Below are positions 1-12,387 of a DNA stretch of 64,000 nt, piece after piece (the first letter of the stretch is position 1; the number at the start of each line of letters is the position of its first letter). The DNA comes from Diphasiastrum complanatum. Taxonomy: Eukaryota > Streptophyta > Lycopodiopsida > Lycopodiales > Lycopodiaceae. The stretch lies in contig CM055106.1 of assembly GCA_029204225.1 (NCBI GenBank), forward strand, positions 10,180,978 to 10,244,977, in the 5' to 3' direction. Under the pieces are notes generated by a model. That model was not told the DNA's origin and ran no database searches. It saw only the letters and a list, made by a program, of their open reading frames with translations. A program made the translations under genes and the position numbers.

Positions 1-247
1 AGTCATGCTTGGTAGGTAGCTAGTTGGTCAAATTTCACCTCAAACTTAGGTGTAGGTCCTATAAAGTAGGGATGACCACCAAATAGACATTGACCAACTC
101 TCTTGACCTGACCTAACCTACTTAGGATGGGTTTCCCACGTGGCATCATGGCCTCACATGTGTGAGACCCACTTGTGTACACAATTTACACTATTCTACA
201 TGGTTTTTGATCAAGCTAGATTTGCCAATTTTTGGCAATTCTTCACA
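1..247 (-). repeat. Copia-1 3' LTR, truncated by window start
   Basis: This matches the end of the right LTR with few differences. It contains the same CCACGTGGCA and CACATGTGTG motifs and ends in TTCACA at 247. The bases just after it (248-255) read on the minus strand as a purine-rich tract, TTGAGGAG, as expected upstream of a 3' LTR. Confidence 0.85.
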
Positions 248-1116
248 CTCCTCAATTTTATCTTGATCTATTTACAACTCTCTTGATAGATGTATGAATG
301 CATTTAGAAGTGTCTAAAAAATCCAGCTACAAACAAGGAACTTTTGAGACTCCAATAGAGAATGATGTCCATGAAGGATCTTTCACCACCTCCTTACAAG
401 ATGTTCCATAAATGTGTCTATATACATGTAGCACACTTCAAAACTAAACATCATGCCAAGCCATGGATTCCAAGGCATTTAGTGCACTTGAAGATACATC
501 AATTAAAATATTAAGTGCATAAATAATGTTGCCAAAGACAACTTGCCTTGCTTGATCCATATGATTGAGCCTTGATGGCTCCATCTTGATACTCAAGATT
601 CTTCTTGGAGTCCTCGTGTCTTGAGCTTGCTCCTCCACTTGACTTGACTCCAAAACATCAATGAATCGAATAATGTGTTGATCCAAAGGTGCTTCTTTAA
701 GTTTACAAATCTCCACTCTTGAAAGATCACATTTCCACCATTGACAAATGCTTTGGTTGAAAACAAGTAGATTCTACAATCTCTAGTTGAAGAGCAAAAC
801 ACTACCATTATTCCTATCATTGAAATAGGATAATCTTTGGTCCTTACATTGGAATGATCATGCACAAAGCATGTGGACACAAAGATTTTCAAAGAAAATG
901 ATGTTTCATCTTTTATGACTCTATTCAAACTATTACAAAAATAGTTATCCAATGAAATTGCTTTAACAACAACCAAATGTAGATTTCAAAGCATCTCATT
1001 TCATTGTCTTGTCATACAAGTAATAAACACCATGAATCTTAAAGATAAGCAACAAGTCACTCCATGTCTACTAATACTATCTAACAAGTAGTCAAAGATA
1101 GTGGACTCTCCAATGC
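248..1116 (-). other. Unassigned 3' interior of Copia-1
   Basis: Two overlapping open segments (444-716 and 593-976, minus) have no motif I can place. This is where integrase, RT and RNase H should be in a full Copia; I see none of their signatures (HHCC, DDE, YVDD). It may be captured sequence, or a decayed remnant joined by deletion. Confidence 0.5.
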
Positions 1117-1530
1117 TCACCGCCCTTGCAAGATGCACACTTGAATGGACAATTTGCATGCAATTTGCATGCAATTTGATGACTCGGTCATTGTCATTGA
1201 GGACTCCGTTGGAACTCTCAATCTTTGAGGCTGATCCTCAAGATCTTCCTCCTTTTGATGCTCCTCCTCAATGCAAGCAAGATCACACTTTGCCAAGATC
1301 TCCTCTTGAGTGATTTCCTCCTTTGCCAAGCTCATTCTTTCAAAAGCAACACTAGCTTCCAACTTAAACAATCTTTCATGTTTAAATCCCTTTGCAATGC
1401 AAACACCATGCTTAAAGTGGACATCCAAACCAATTTCTAAGAGTAGACCAACACTAAGCATATTCTTGGTGATTGATGGTAGATAAAGGACATTTTCTAG
1501 ATCCATGCATTTTGAGGATTCTAGATACAA
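1117..1530 (-). pseudogene. Protease C-terminal and pre-integrase region, Copia-1
   Basis: The 137-codon segment contains CMDLENVLYLPSITKNMLSV, the conserved block between protease and integrase in Copia polyproteins, then GLLLEIGLDVHFKHGVCIAK and RLFKLE. A Glu-rich tail with no integrase zinc finger (HHCC) follows. The expected integrase core and RT do not appear between here and the LTR at 247. Confidence 0.75.
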
Positions 1531-1567
1531 AGAGATGGTGCCAATACCATATATCCTACACTCTTCA

Positions 1568-1860
1568 TCATTTGCAGTAAAGACAAACTTTTAGCATCAT
1601 TGAAAGAGTGTAAGGTTGAGAAAAGTCCTTTTCACAAGACATGTGGGAGCTAGCCCCACTGTCGATCCACCAATTGTCTCTTGAATTGCTATTGCTTGTT
1701 GGTGAGGATGTAGATGCCATCAAGAATACATCTACTTCATCATCCTCCTCCTCCTCCTTTGCAAAATTTCCTTGTTTGTCCTCCTCCACTTGTGCTCTTA
1801 GCCTCTTGTAGCATTCAGACGCATAATGCCCCTTCTTTCCCCACTGGTCTTCTTTTTGCC
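1568..1860 (-). pseudogene. Zinc knuckle and aspartic protease, Copia-1
   Basis: The minus strand encodes a knuckle remnant, GKKGHYASECYK, an acidic linker, then WWIDSGASSHMSCEKDFS. The last is the Copia protease active site with its catalytic Asp-Ser-Gly intact. The protease would process Gag-Pol. The frame is lost after LKVCLYCK at 1568 and the protease continues in another frame in the next segment, so the polyprotein is not translatable as a unit. Confidence 0.85.
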
Positions 1861-2033
1861 CTTGAATGAGAAATTGGCTTTCTCATCACCATCCTACAAA
1901 GACAAGGAACTCATCCTAGATTTTGCATGGAGCATCCTACACTCTTCAGCCACTAATACACTGTGAAGTTTTTCTATAGTTGGCAAAGTGTCTTGGATGG
2001 CAAAACTTTGGACCAAATTTGCAAAGTCATCTC

Positions 2034-2423
2034 CTAGACCATTAAGGACAATTGTACAAGCTCTCCATCATGAATCTTCTCTCCAATGGAAGCCAACTCC
2101 CTATTTAGAGACTTGATTTTGAGTACATAATCCTGTGCACTCTCCTCACTTCTTCTCATGCTTTGCAAAATTTGATTTCTAAGCATAAGAACTCTAGAAG
2201 TGTTGCTAGACTCATAGATTGATTTTAAAGACTCCCAAGCCTCTTTAGCACTAGTACATGCTGATACTTCTCTCAACAAATCATTGCTCACATTCATCTT
2301 CACACAATGAAGTGCAAGCCTAGATCTCTTCTTGTATCTAGCTAACTCCTGTGCACCTAGAGGTTTATCTTCATCTTCAATCAAGAACTCATAAAGGTCT
2401 TCGAGCACTAAGAGTGACTCCAT
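2034..2423 (-). pseudogene. Copia gag (UBN2 type), Copia-1
   Basis: A 129-codon open segment from ATG at 2423 carries the typical Copia gag core: a Lys/Arg-rich stretch with ALHCVKMNVSND, then AKEAWESLKSIYESS and SRVLMLRNQILQSMRRSEES. Gag forms the virus-like particle that packages element RNA. The reading frame ends at 2034, and the zinc knuckle follows in another segment near 1790-1860, so at least one frameshift separates them. Compare the gag of Copia-2 at 13477, which belongs to the same broad group but is clearly a different family. Confidence 0.85.
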
Positions 2424-2532
2424 TCTAAAATTTCAAATAGCATAATTTGTAGAATTCAACCTCTCACTAGCTTCTAGAAGGTATGCTCCAGCAGATCCCA
2501 TCTTACTAGTGACTTCTACAAACAAGAAATAG

Positions 2533-2880
2533 ATTTGATTGACTTAAAACTCACAAAGGTCTCACACTTGTAGTGTTTCACTCAAATTTGATTTCTAATC
2601 CAACAAATGGACTTATGATCACAGTTCTGTCACTCCCTCACAAAGCTGGAATGAAGATAAGATGAAGTGAAAACTACTTTCAAACAAATCTTGCCAAGAA
2701 ATGGATTTGATTGTCTCTAGAAACTCACTAAGGTCTCTCTCTTGTAGTTTTTCACTCAAATTAGATTTCTAATCCAACAAATGGACTTATAATCTCAGTT
2801 CTAGCACTCCCTCACAAAGTTGGAATGAAGATAAGATGATGTGAAATCTACTTACAATCAAATCTTGCCAATTTTGGCTA
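2533..2880 (-). repeat. Tandem duplication (about 172 bp) in Copia-1 leader
   Basis: Two adjacent diverged copies, starting near 2536 and 2708, share blocks such as CACTCCCTCACAAAG and GGAATGAAGATAAGATGA. The repeat lies in the leader between the primer-binding site and gag. A similar leader context occurs in the Copia-3 element. Confidence 0.7.
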
Positions 2881-3293
2881 TTTTTGGACAAAAAAATGAC
2901 TTAATCTCTTTCTTCCTTCTTGGTGTACTTTCAAGACCTGTTTTTAACCTTAATAGGACTTGAACTCAGCCTAGATTAATTAGATTCCATGAAACAAATT
3001 CAAATCTAATCAATGGCACTCAATCTTGGTAGCTTATCCTAAGATTTTCATTAAGAATTACATCAAAAGCTCACAAATTAAATTTCTTTGGATCAAATGA
3101 ATACCATGCTTTAAATGCAGGTTCAGAGGTACCCACACATGTGGACAGTATGGATTTGGACCCCTACCAAGTTTGGGATCAAATCTCCTCACCAAAATCA
3201 AGATTCTAGCTTGCCCTCTCAATACTAGTTTTTAGCACCAAAACTTGCTAAAAATGGATTTGCATTAGATCAATGGCTTATGCTCTTGTACTT

Positions 3294-3306
3294 GGCTCTG
3301 ATACCA
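3294..3306 (-). other. Primer-binding site, initiator tRNA-Met type
   Basis: On the minus strand this reads TGGTATCAGAGCC directly after the LTR end. It is complementary to the 3' end of plant initiator tRNA-Met, the usual primer of Copia elements. Confidence 0.85.
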
Positions 3307-3990
3307 TGTGAAAGTACTGTAATGTAGGACCATAAATGGATCTACAAAAGATCCATAAGAGTGATTGGATGCTTGCTTAACAATCTATCAAAAAACTAGA
3401 CACAAAAAAGTTGATCTAGGCTGGCAATTTGACAAACAACAAGCATTGATCAACATTGAAATTCGAGCCCACACGTGTGTACTACAGGCTGTAGTATGGC
3501 CTTAAACCTGAGAAACAAGTAAAAATTGATTTGGTTTCATTTGGATCACAAAAACTCAATGTACATAGTGAACTAGCTTGAGATTGCCAATGAGCTCCAA
3601 AAAATTTCTATCTTCTCACTATGGAGAGAGGGAATACATAGCAAATTTGACTTCCTTCTTGAAGTTAGGTGGATTTCCAACATGTAATAAGGAAGTTAAC
3701 TCACTCTCCTTGACCTAAAATGAAACCCTAGCCTAGATCCTAGAGTTATGCTTGGTAGGTAGCTAGTTGGTCAAATTTTCACCTTAAACTTAGGTGTAGG
3801 TCCTATAAAGTAGGGATGACCACCAAATAGACATGACCAACTCTCTTGACTTGACCTAACCTACATTAGGATGGGTTTGCCACGTGGCATCATGGCCTCA
3901 CATGTGTGGGACCCACTTGTGTACACAATTTACACTATTCTATGTGGTTTTTGATCAAGCTAGATTTGCCAATTTTTGGAATTCTTCACA
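3307..3990 (-). repeat. Copia-1 5' LTR
   Basis: 684 bp bounded by TGTGAAAG and TTCACA on the plus strand. It abuts the primer-binding site at 3294-3306 and matches window positions 1-247 over its distal third. It contains the palindrome ACACGTGTGT at 3471-3480. Confidence 0.85.
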
Positions 3991-6859
3991 CAGACGATTT
4001 GCGGTGCCGAGGATTATATTTGACTTTATGAAGTTTCAATTGAGAAGCAATTGCTGATTGCTCACAGAAGATCATTTGAGTTCCAATTGGGAGCAATAGT
4101 TGAGAATGCAAAGCACTAAGTCAGGGTATGTGAAAATAAAATGGATGTCAGTTAAATTTATGAAGACATAAATCAACAATATACCTACATTTTGGGAGCA
4201 ATTCAAAGTAACAAATGAAAATGGTTCTTGAAACCAACATAGTTTATAAAAGAGTTGTGTCAATAGGATTTTGCCCTTCAATAAAGGGTGGTTATGAAGA
4301 AGAGACATTCCAAAGGCCGTTGGAGTAGTTTATACTATGGATTTGCAATGATTTGAAAAACAACTAATCTACCATGGACACATGTCCAATGGATATGAAA
4401 ACTTTCAAGATAAAGTTGGTGAAGGAGCATTCAAGGAGGCAGATTCAATGTGGAAGTGAAGTCTTTGGTATATTGAAGTGAAAGAAGATGAAAACCATTT
4501 TCTATCACTCACTCAAGAGGAGACACTGAGATGTGTTTTTGGGGGGTTGGTTATTTGAGGGCATTCATGGAGGAGAAGGGAGAGCGCAGGAAAAAGGGAG
4601 GAGACTTGTTTTTTGCTAGGGAGAGATCATTCTAGTGTTCAGATGGTGAAGAATGGAGAGAATCTTGTGCTGCACTCTCTATCTCAGTGATGATTATTAA
4701 TACAGATAGACTTTTGAGCAATGACCACATACAAATAATGAAATGTTTTGTCTCACAATGCAGTTTCAGAGATGAATCATTGAGAAAGAAAGCAATCATC
4801 GTTGCTCAGACTAACATAAACCAAAAGATATCGTGATGGATTCCAAATTCAACTACATACCATTGAGCGATGGCTCACTAAATCCATTCCATGCTATGTG
4901 AACGTTGATTTCCTAGAGGATTGGGCACAACCTCATGTGCTAACTAATTGAGCTTGCTATTGAGTATACCTACTATTTGAGCGACACTCATATGAGCCTA
5001 CGAATGAAGTATACTTTTGTCTCTGAGCATACATTAGATAGCAAAGAAGTTCGTGAGGCGACCATCAATGCTCGGGCTAATGGAGAAGCAGCGAGCAGCA
5101 GGCCATCGCGAGCCAGCAGGTAGCAAAGAAAAGAAAGAGCATTATTCATTCTATGTAGGCGAAGGAGGAGAGAAGAGCCATTGTCCTTGAATGTGTGAGC
5201 CGTCAGTTCGCTCATCCTTCTAATAAGAAAGCGAAGCTCCTTTCCATCCAGAAGTGACCCTTCTGAGTATTTGTGAAACTCAGAATCATTACAATAAGAT
5301 GCCAAATGTTACAAGAACGAAGTGCTTTTAGTCAATGTTTGATAGCTATCCAAATTCTATATTGGAAGAGCGACCTGCAGATTTCTGCTACTCTGTTGTT
5401 CTGAATGCGATTGAAATCGTTGTGAAAGATTCGAAAAAAACCCCTGTTAATTTGGAAGATTTGAAGAACGGACATTCCCCAATCCCATATAGGACGGAGA
5501 TGGAGGTCTGACTCTATCTGCGCCGAAATTCAGTCAAACTTGAAGGAGAGGCCATCACTGTTGTCCCACAAGGAGTGCCATTTTGTTACTATGAGATACC
5601 AACCTACTATTCTTGGAGAAACGTGACCATCATTATTGTCTGAATTGGGTGTCTCACTGACAGGTGAAGGCTATTTACTGTGAATCTGTTGTTGTTGTGA
5701 GATGCGACCCTGCTATCCAATTCAATACATTCTTAAAGGAATGTCAGTTCATGGTTTGATCTGCGGTTCCAACTTTGCTTGATCAACATGAAAATGTTGT
5801 GTGCAGTGACTGTGATAAGAAATCTGAGAATGCGCTTGTAGTGACCATCAAATGAATGCATCTTGGAAAGTTCAAGAAACAAACATGCAGTTTGAGGCCA
5901 TTGTCTGATGAAGTTTGAGAACCAGACCTGTAGCGTGACTATCCACAATAAGCTTGTTATTGGTCATTGGAGAGACCATTGCTACTCGGTCAATTATGTT
6001 TTGGAAGTCTGCTTTGAAACTTCATCGTTGAGTGAAAGAAGGAACTGTGAGGGATTTGAGTGCCCACTTTATGAAGAACTGTGATGTGTCCTGAAGAGAA
6101 ATGAAGGGGCCACCAAAAGAAAAGATATTAAAGAACCAGTTACATGCTGTAGAGACCCTTAACCTGTGGACATGCCTTTGAAACTTAAGTCAGAACAAGA
6201 AGACTGAGGTAATTTTCATTGTTTATCTCTGTTTTTACTCATGTCTTAATTCACTTCATAATACATATAGAAGATGAGTAAATGTTATTATGTGTATTAT
6301 TGGCTAGGAATGGAATTAAAGAATGAGAATCTGTTTAGTCTATTTATACTAAATGTGTAATGCAGTAAAAGATGACTAACGGATTTACCTTCTGTAGTAA
6401 GAATTATAGTTTTACAGTCAGTAATAATTCACTGATTTATTGTCTGAGGTAAAACACAGTCAACATGAGAAATATTTCGATTCTGTTTTGTTTTCACAGA
6501 ATATTCCATATGCTTAACAAACATAATTGCAATTTACAAGCATGATAAATCGCATATTGCTAATCCATTGAAAAACATGGAGAAGTTATTGCTCAAAGTG
6601 GTTGAAAAACACCGTTAGAGCTATATATATTATATATTTCCAAAACCACATACATTATCATGACAAAACCATTGAAAAAGATGGTCAAGCTTTCGTAGAT
6701 AAATCATGGCAATTGCATCAAAGATTGAATCAAATTAAGTTTGCTTGATTGGAGAGAACACAAGAATTAGTAAATGAAAAACATTCATTGAAAAGAATAT
6801 TTGAGATGGATTACTTATGAGGTGAATGGGTTCAAACTTACATTACCTTCTAGTTTAAT
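3991..6859. other. Unrecognised intergenic sequence
   Basis: No intact gene. Short open segments (4072-4308, 4988-5305, 5733-5948, all minus) have no recognisable domain. Plus-strand reading between 4840 and 5300 shows several long broken stretches with moderate GC that may be a very old coding remnant, but I cannot assign a family. 6220-6850 is AT-rich with no signal. Confidence 0.4.
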
Positions 6860-6949
6860 CTATGGCAATATCCGAACTAGAAACCCAATGACTGGTTTCA
6901 TAATCATACAAAACTCCGCTATAGTGTTATGAACACTATTAAGCAACAC

Positions 6950-7330
6950 ACCAAATGTACCACAAAACCTCAGTATCAGAAATTGCCAGTCATACCACAA
7001 AATCGCCCACAGTGAGCACAATTTCTCTGTACTCTCTACGAATTCTATGCCTAAAAGAATTCTCAAAAAACATAAAAAATCAGTATTTTGACAGAAAGCA
7101 CCCCCTATCGGAATTCGCAAGTACTGCAGTTAGATTCATTTGACTCTCCACAATTTCTAGTACTGTCCACAAATTCTATCACAACACAAAAGTCCAATTT
7201 TTGTCCAAAATCCTCCATTCTACAATAACACTGCTCTTTTTTTGACTTTTTGGCCAAGTACAGTATTGCTCTGATCATCTGTACTATTACTGCATCATGT
7301 CTTGAGATTGTGCTGAATCTTCCAATCCGG
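6950..7330 (+). other. Gypsy A-1 untranslated leader
   Basis: The phrases ACCACAAAATCGCCCACA, GCACAATTTCT and ACGAATTCTAT recur here and, several times over, at 58850-59620 in the second copy. This identifies the stretch as the family A leader. It runs to the gag start region near 7330, where GTACTGATCATTTGTACTGTT-like sequence is shared by both copies. Confidence 0.7.
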
Positions 7331-8669
7331 CTCCTCCATGACTAGAATGTAGAATTCCATGTATAGATGCAGCAAAGTACGATGGACAATCTGACCCAGT
7401 TAGATTTCTCCAAGACTTTGATAATGCATGTCGTTTTCATGAAGATACCTCTGAAACCGAAAAGCTCCAACTATTTTCGATGGTACTCTCTGGAACAGCC
7501 AAAGAGTGGTATCTCAATATTGAAGCTCTTGATCTTGCTTCCTAGACTACCCTCAAGGACGCTCTCATCAAGTGTTTCAGACCATCCAAACTGACTCAGA
7601 GCCCATTTATCCAGATCACCCATAACAAGATGCGTCACGAAGAGTTAGTTTGAAACTACATTGAATGTTTTAAACGTCTCAAAGTAGAATGTGTTGACGA
7701 AAATATCACCGAACGTATGCCCATCATATTGTTCTTGGTTGGACTGCCTAAAAACATCCACCTGAACTAAAACCAGTTGACCTTTATGCTCAACTTAAAG
7801 ATGTAATGACTGATGCTATCCGTGAAGAAGACGAAGGTTCTGATGATGACTTTGATAATCGTGAAAAGAAATCTAAGAATCCTGAACGTCTTAATCACCC
7901 GAAGCATGAAAATACCGCCCAATCTTCCGAACTTTTGCATCAAATGGAAACTTGGCAGAAAGCTCAAGAAACTCATATGGATAAACTCACTGCTGATTTC
8001 TAAACCGCCATGAAAAATATTGCTGAAAAATCTTTTCCAGCAAGAGAGAATGTCTGGTGTCCGATCTGTTCACAACATCACACTGCTAATGAGTGCCCTC
8101 AACTGCGAAATCATTTTCCATCAGAACCCAAACCCATGTATTGAGCATATCGCCCCTATCCTCCACAATAGTCCATTCCCTGACCAGGGGTGTACCAACC
8201 ACAACCAACTACACCAAATCAGTACCAACCACGTCAACAGTTTGTCATCAATCAATCCGCTCCACAACAAGTTGTCCACTATCTTGATTCCAATACCATC
8301 GATCTAGCAACTTATTATGTGGAAGACAATACTCAACTGCGATACACCACTAAGATAGTTGTTTATTATACGTACGATCCTAATGCTCAAGCGGTTGACC
8401 CCAATGCCCAACCTTATGATCCTAACCAAGCTGTGTTTGCCACGCATCAAATTCCAGCAATACAAAAATGTTTTATCTACGCAAGTAAACATCCTAGTAT
8501 TCGTTGCCTAGATAAACTTCGCTTTCCACCAGCTTGTGAAAATTGCGGCATTGAACATCATGTGAAGGATTGTCCTTCCCGATCTAAACCAGCTGCTCCT
8601 GTCTATTTGGTGCAAGTAGAAACATTGCCAGTAGAAACTCATCTAGCATGGGTCTTGATTCGTGCATAA
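7330..8669 (+). pseudogene. Gypsy A-1 gag with CCHC knuckles
   Basis: The gag is recognisable by comparison with the cleaner copy at 59761-61014: capsid fragments around 7367-7800, then IREEDEGSDDDFD, then a Pro/Gln-rich linker and knuckles CPICSQHHTANEC, CFIYASKHPSIRC (second Cys mutated to Tyr) and CENCGIEHHVKDC. Gag would coat and package element RNA. Coding is spread over three frames, so several indels are present. The knuckle part is the best preserved (8190-8669). Confidence 0.8.
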
Positions 8670-8992
8670 ACCCAATGCCAGACCCCTACAATTGCACCCA
8701 GCAGCATAATCTCCCTCCAAGTGAATATTCGACACCCATTGTCTATCCTCAGCCATTTGAAGAAATTAGGCTGCATCACCAATATCAATAGCAGATTCAC
8801 AATGTAGACCAACAATCTTCCACCTCCCATAAAGTACCTCACACACCTTTTGAAAACAAAACCCTTCAAGGTACTGAAGTTTGGCGGGATTTATTACAAG
8901 CCAATGTAACTCTCCCTTTCCATGTTCTCTGGAAACATGCGAGAAAATGAAAACAACAGATCCAATCCACTGACACCACCACCCCTGACGAG

Positions 8993-9364
8993 TTGTCCAA
9001 AATGCCATTACATCTCACAAATTCACTCAGTGAGAGGGGCAATTTCAAAATTTCGGCTACCCATTGCCAATCTCGTGAAGTCCTAGCTAAACTGGATGGA
9101 GGTTCCGGTGTCAACATCATTTCCACCTCCCTCATGATAGAATGGAATTTGAGAGACAAACTTACCAAACCCACTTGTCAACTTAGGATGGCTAATCGAA
9201 GTGTGGTCCGACATACCAGTTTCCTCCCACAAGTGCTGATCAAACTAGGAGGCCTGAAATTTTTCATAGACCTAGTCATACTCGATATTCCTAGCAATGC
9301 CTATTCCTATGAATTACTACTTGGTCGCCCATGGTTTACCAATGCAAGAGTCATTCACAACTAG
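8993..9364 (+). pseudogene. Gypsy A-1 aspartic protease
   Basis: The 123-codon segment has AKLDGGSGVNIIS, matching the retropepsin active-site block, then QLRMANRSVVRHTSFLPQVL and the closing ELLLGRPWF typical of Gypsy proteases. The residue before Gly-Ser-Gly is Gly rather than Asp, so the catalytic Asp must be the one at LDGG, or activity is lost. The frame opens in the middle of the polyprotein and stops right after the domain; the polyprotein linker continues to 9534, where the chromovirus LTR begins. Confidence 0.8.
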
Positions 9365-9534
9365 AGCAAAGGTCGAGTCACCTTTGGAAATAGAGACAAC
9401 TCTATTACCATCGATTCATCTGGCAAACTCAAACCCACACGATTTCACGACAAAGGATCTTCTACTACTAATTCAGTGTTTGAGCCATACCAGCCCACCC
9501 ACAAAAAAGGTCATTATGTTGAATATACTGATAT

Positions 9535-10813
9535 TGTCATGTGCCAATCTTAGCATTCAAACATCTAGTCCATTCATTAAACATCTAAATATCATGACAA
9601 TGCTAGAAATCAAGAAACTAGTCAAAATTCAAGAAACTAACTAAATGTAGCCAAACTTCACCAAAATGGACAAAGATAGATTCCATTATTCATTATTATT
9701 GATCATTCACAAGATTAGGCCTGAAACTAGAGCATGATCCTAGTTCTCATGTGATTGTAGGCACATGAGCCATCATCACTATTAGGAAAGCTTTCAAAGA
9801 GAAGCTTCAAGATCACCAAAAGTTCAAAAATCATAAAAGTAGAATAGCCTCCAAATTAGTGTTGTGGGTATTTCATGTATACAAATAAATAAGTGGGTCC
9901 CACCACTTAAAATAATGTTAGCCAAGCCTTGCCTCGTGGGCTCCGCCACAGTACAATAAAATAATAAGTGCAGGGCACTGGCATCCTGTGTGTATAAGAC
10001 CAGCCACCAATGAGCACAAGTAGCAAGTTTTAATTCCTAGGAATAAGAGACTAGGGGCTTAAAACTCTAAAATGACATTAGAGGCCCTGAGTCAAGTTGC
10101 AAATTAAAAAGCTAAAAGGGCCCAACTTAAAACTTACATGAATCATGTGAGTGCCCTTGTGCTTTCTTAGCACCAATAGATTTAAGTTGTATTTATTCTA
10201 AAGGCTTGGATTAAAATCCTTGCCCCAATGAAGTGGCCAATAGAGTAAAGGAGGCTCACCTCTAAAGTCTATAAGAGGGAGTCATTTCCTTTGTATTGTT
10301 TCATCTTCCATTCTCATTCTAAGAAAACTCTCTTGGTTTCTCCATCTCCATTCTCTCTCTCTCTCTTCTCCCTCTCTCCCTACGTTGGGATAGAATAGCT
10401 TTGGGTAGGCGCTCGAGCCCCCAAAGCCTTTCTCAACCTAGGCGTTCTCTCTCTCCCTCTCTTCACTCTCTTTCTCCTCTCTCTCCTCTCCCTCTCTCTT
10501 CTTGCTATGCAGGTGAAGGCGAGGTTGTCGCTCCCAGCGACGAACCCCTATGCTACACTAATGACATAACAATTAGCACGACCTCCTCTATTTATAGTGG
10601 GTCTTTGGTGCCTCTAGTTAATATTTGAGGCCTTATTACTTATATTTGGGCCTTACAACCATTATTATAATTCCTGCCAATACAAATGTGGCGTGATTAT
10701 TTGCACCTTTTTATTAACAACTCCAATGACTAATTCTAGTCTAGTTTAGCTCCATAGCTATTTTTGGTAACTCATTAATAAGCTCATGGGCCCATTACAT
10801 ATAGCACATGACA
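9535..10813 (-). repeat. Chromovirus LTR, 1279 bp
   Basis: Its ends are perfect inverted repeats, TGTCATGTGC (9535-9544) and GCACATGACA (10804-10813). The minus-strand purine tract GGGGGAG directly precedes it (10814-10820), which marks it as a 3' LTR. Positions 9535-9900 recur at 17484-17805. The CT-rich segment at 10350-10500 includes a short translatable stretch that I treat as chance. Confidence 0.85.
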
Positions 10814-10839
10814 CTCCCCCTAGTATAAGCATTTTTGCC

Positions 10840-11700
10840 CTCAAAAATGAAAACTACGTAGTTTTTTTGTCAAGTGTCGTGCTCCATAAGACCTCTGGCT
10901 GACTCCAAAATTGTAGGCCATGTCTTTAGGTAGGAATGATCTTCCCATGTGTTGTCTTCTGGAGGTAATTCTTTCCATTTGATCAGGTATTGCTGTATTC
11001 GCTTCCCATTTCGTAACTCTTTATCTCAGTAACCCACCACCACTTCTGGTTCTACTTCCAAATTCTCCTCTTCATTGATTGGTGGTAGTTCAACCACCGT
11101 TTGAACATTTTTTTTGATATGTTTCTTCAATAGGCTGACATGGAACACATTATGCATTTTTGTTGTGATTGGTAAGTCCAGTTCATATGCTAGTTCATCC
11201 ACCCTTTTGAGAATTTGATATGGCCCATAAAATCATGGAGATAGCTTCTCGCTCTTGGTTTTCTTTAATACTGATTGGCGATAGGGCTGTAATCGTAAGT
11301 ACACATAATCCCCTTTGTGGGATTTCCTAAATGATCAAAGTTTGTTCGCATAATATTTCATCTTTTGTTGAGCTTCTCGCATATGATCCTGATTCGCTTT
11401 AAGGGTGTTTTGCATGTTCTGCAATTCATCTGCTATTGCCACCACAGTTACGTCTGCTAACTCCATGTCAATTGGCGTTGTAGGTTCACATCCATACAAT
11501 GCATAAAATGGTGTCATTCCAATGGACATGTGGGGTGTTGAGTTGTAACTGAATTCTGCCAAATGCAACCAATCAATCCATTTTGTTTGTTGGTCTGTCA
11601 CAAAATGCCTCAAGTAATATTCCAACCATTGATTTACCCTTTTTGTCTATCCATCAGTCTCTAGGTGAAATGCAGTGCTCAAACATAATGGTAATTCACC
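10840..11700 (-). pseudogene. Chromovirus integrase C-terminus and chromodomain
   Basis: From 11700 downward the minus strand reads STAFHLETDG, then NQWLEYYLRHFVTDQQTKWI, AEFSYNSTPHMSIGMTPFYA and a GPY/F-like region, followed by a chromodomain with YLIKWKELPPEDNTWE near 10960-11030. The integrase joins element DNA to the host; the chromodomain directs it to heterochromatin marks. Stops, such as the one after LETDG, and frame breaks near 11235-11335 show decay. An open segment covers 11335-11625. Confidence 0.85.
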
Positions 11701-12387
11701 ATACGAAGGCCCTACCCAAACCATCACTCTCTCCTTGAGTGAGCCAAATGAAAGTAACGAATACATTGTCCACGTCGGGGCTCATCTCAATCGGGAACAA
11801 CGCAGAAGGCTAGAAAAGCTTCTGTGCAAATATCGACATGTCTTTGCTTGGTCCTATAAAGACATGAAAGGAGTCTCACCCCAGGGAGCTGTGCGTTGTA
11901 TTACCCTTAAACCGGGTGCGAGACCAACTGCTAGTCATCCCTACAGATGTAATCCAATCTATAAGGCCAAAATCAAAGAAGAATTACAACGCTTGTTAGA
12001 TGATCTATGAAATTGAACATACTTAATGGGTCTACCCAATCGTCATTGTTCCTAAGAAAAATGGGAAACTTCGGATCTGTGTTGATTTTAAGAAACTTAA
12101 TGCCCTCACAAAACATGATCATTTTTTATTACCTTTCGGAGAATCCATCTTAGAAAATCTCGTAGGAGATGAGGCCTACTTCTTCTTGGATGGCTTTAGC
12201 GGATACAATATGATTCAAATTACTGAATAAGATCAACATAAAGCCGCTTTTGCCATAGAATGGAGAACCTTTTGTTGAAAAGTCATGCCTTTTGGTCTCT
12301 GTAATGCTCCTAGCACTTTCCAACATGTTATGCAAGTTGCGTTTTCTCAGCAGATGGGAGATACCCTAAAAGTTTACTTGGATGATT
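11675..12387 (+). pseudogene. Gypsy A-1 reverse transcriptase, N-terminal part
   Basis: The open segment 11675-12010 carries the start of a Gypsy RT: LNREQRRRLEKLLCKYRHVF, FAWSYKDMKGV and HPYRCNPIYKAKIKEEL. After a frameshift, fragments of the fingers and palm follow, including an IVPKKNGKLR-type block and a DGFSGYNQI-type block, ending in KVYLDD at 12367-12386. The YLDD motif holds two of the catalytic aspartates. The domain is cut there by the Copia-2 insertion and resumes at 15281. Confidence 0.85.

Larger units (their letters stand above)
1..3990 (-). mobile_element. Copia LTR retrotransposon (Copia-1), pol-less
   Basis: Positions 1-247 repeat at about 3748-3990, so these are the two LTRs, with the left one cut by the window edge. 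A primer-binding site complementary to initiator tRNA-Met abuts the right LTR. On the minus strand the interior reads gag, zinc knuckle, aspartic protease, a pre-integrase-like stretch, then about 850 bases of unrecognised sequence and a purine tract next to the left LTR. I see no integrase core, RT or RNase H in the 3.06 kb interior. It is therefore either an internally deleted copy or a non-autonomous family that keeps gag and protease. Confidence 0.85.
9535..11700 (-). mobile_element. Chromovirus (Gypsy) 3' fragment, nested in Gypsy A-1
   Basis: On the minus strand: end of the integrase core, integrase C-terminus, chromodomain, purine tract and a complete LTR. The 5' LTR, gag, protease and RT are absent, so the copy is truncated by deletion. 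It lies between the protease and RT of Gypsy A-1, in opposite orientation. Confidence 0.85.

Noticed and set aside
4988-5305. Possible gene on the minus strand (MASYCNDSEFH)
   Set aside because: No recognisable domain, no splice context, and the opposite strand shows equally long broken stretches.
10401-10628. Ser/Pro-rich ORF in the chromovirus LTR
   Set aside because: Lies in a CT-rich part of an LTR, with no homology; LTRs are non-coding.
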